This document shows positions 44,220 to 44,249 of a stretch of DNA of 44,249 nucleotides, one piece after another. Position 1 is the stretch's first letter, and each line of letters begins with the position of its first letter. The position numbers were made by a program, and so were the translations under genes. Source of the stretch: Secundilactobacillus malefermentans DSM 5705 = KCTC 3548 (GTDB lineage Bacteria > Bacillota > Bacilli > Lactobacillales > Lactobacillaceae); assembly GCF_001436395.1 (NCBI RefSeq), contig NZ_AZGJ01000015.1:1-44249 (forward strand), read 5' to 3'. Under the pieces are notes generated by a model, which was not told where the DNA came from, made no database searches, and was given only the letters and a program-made list of their open reading frames with translations.

Positions 44220-44249
44220 ATCAAAAAAAGGCTCTCTGTCAAATCCTGT
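44220..44249. other. Possible start of a terminator, cut by the window edge
   Basis: After the lrgB stop the sequence runs AAAAAAAGGCTCTCTGTC and is cut off. An A-run before a GC-containing arm looks like the first half of a bidirectional terminator, but the second half is outside the window. Confidence 0.25.

Overview
The window is a stretch of low-GC Gram-positive core chromosome, almost certainly from the Lactobacillaceae. The gene order comFA-comFC / hpf-secA-prfB / pspC-hprK-lgt-gpsA-galU-trxB / uvrB-uvrA / rapZ-glmR-whiA / clpP / cggR-gap-pgk-tpiA-eno / secG-est-rnr-smpB is the conserved Bacillota block in its lactobacillar form. A surface protein with an LPQTxE-type sorting signal, single-copy hprK, a SecA without the C-terminal zinc-binding domain and many TTG starts fit the same group. 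I cannot fix the genus from sequence alone. I see no insertion sequence, prophage, CRISPR array, rRNA or plasmid feature.

Layout, left to right. (1) 35-2816, minus strand: ung, pta, tsaE and a GNAT acetyltransferase. (2) 2937-3512, plus: a LURP-one/tubby-like protein, converging on a two-gene amino-acid ABC transporter (3542-5730, minus). (3) 5890-9806, minus: secG, esterase, rnr, smpB. (4) 9904-11181, minus: a cell-wall-anchored surface protein, the only clearly lineage-specific gene. (5) 11254-16944, minus: the central glycolysis operon cggR-gap-pgk-tpiA-eno. (6) 16945-17521: cggR control region, a tRNA-Arg(CCG) and the clpP promoter with a CtsR box. (7) 17522-18678, plus: clpP and a DsbA-like protein with a CxxS motif. 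(8) 18720-21557, minus: rapZ-glmR-whiA, then an HdeD-like membrane protein (21697-22236). (9) 22378-27260, minus: uvrB-uvrA behind an SOS box. (10) 27413-32938, minus: pspC, a YvlD-like protein, hprK, lgt, gpsA, galU, trxB. (11) 33116-38604, minus: a MinJ-like PDZ protein, prfB with its programmed +1 frameshift, secA, hpf. (12) 38742-40776, minus: comFA-comFC, divergent from an IMPACT-family gene (plus). (13) tagO (minus), then lrgA-lrgB (plus) at the right edge.

Functionally the window is a housekeeping and stress block: glycolysis and its regulator, carbon-catabolite signalling (HprK), envelope precursors (GalU, GpsA, Lgt, TagO, GlmR, RapZ), Sec export, excision repair, proteolysis, trans-translation and RNA decay, ribosome hibernation and DNA uptake.

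I did not find a convincing new multi-gene system. The most interesting signals are regulatory: a surface-protein ribosome binding site buried inside the enolase terminator, other terminators that abut or overlap the next gene's ribosome binding site, a structured cggR leader, a hairpin over the cggR stop codon, a palindrome-rich region before the amino-acid transporter, and a stacked set of palindromes before lrgAB. The DsbA-like CxxS protein and the sortase substrate are the proteins most worth following. Starts were re-chosen from ribosome binding sites, so several differ from the longest open frame.
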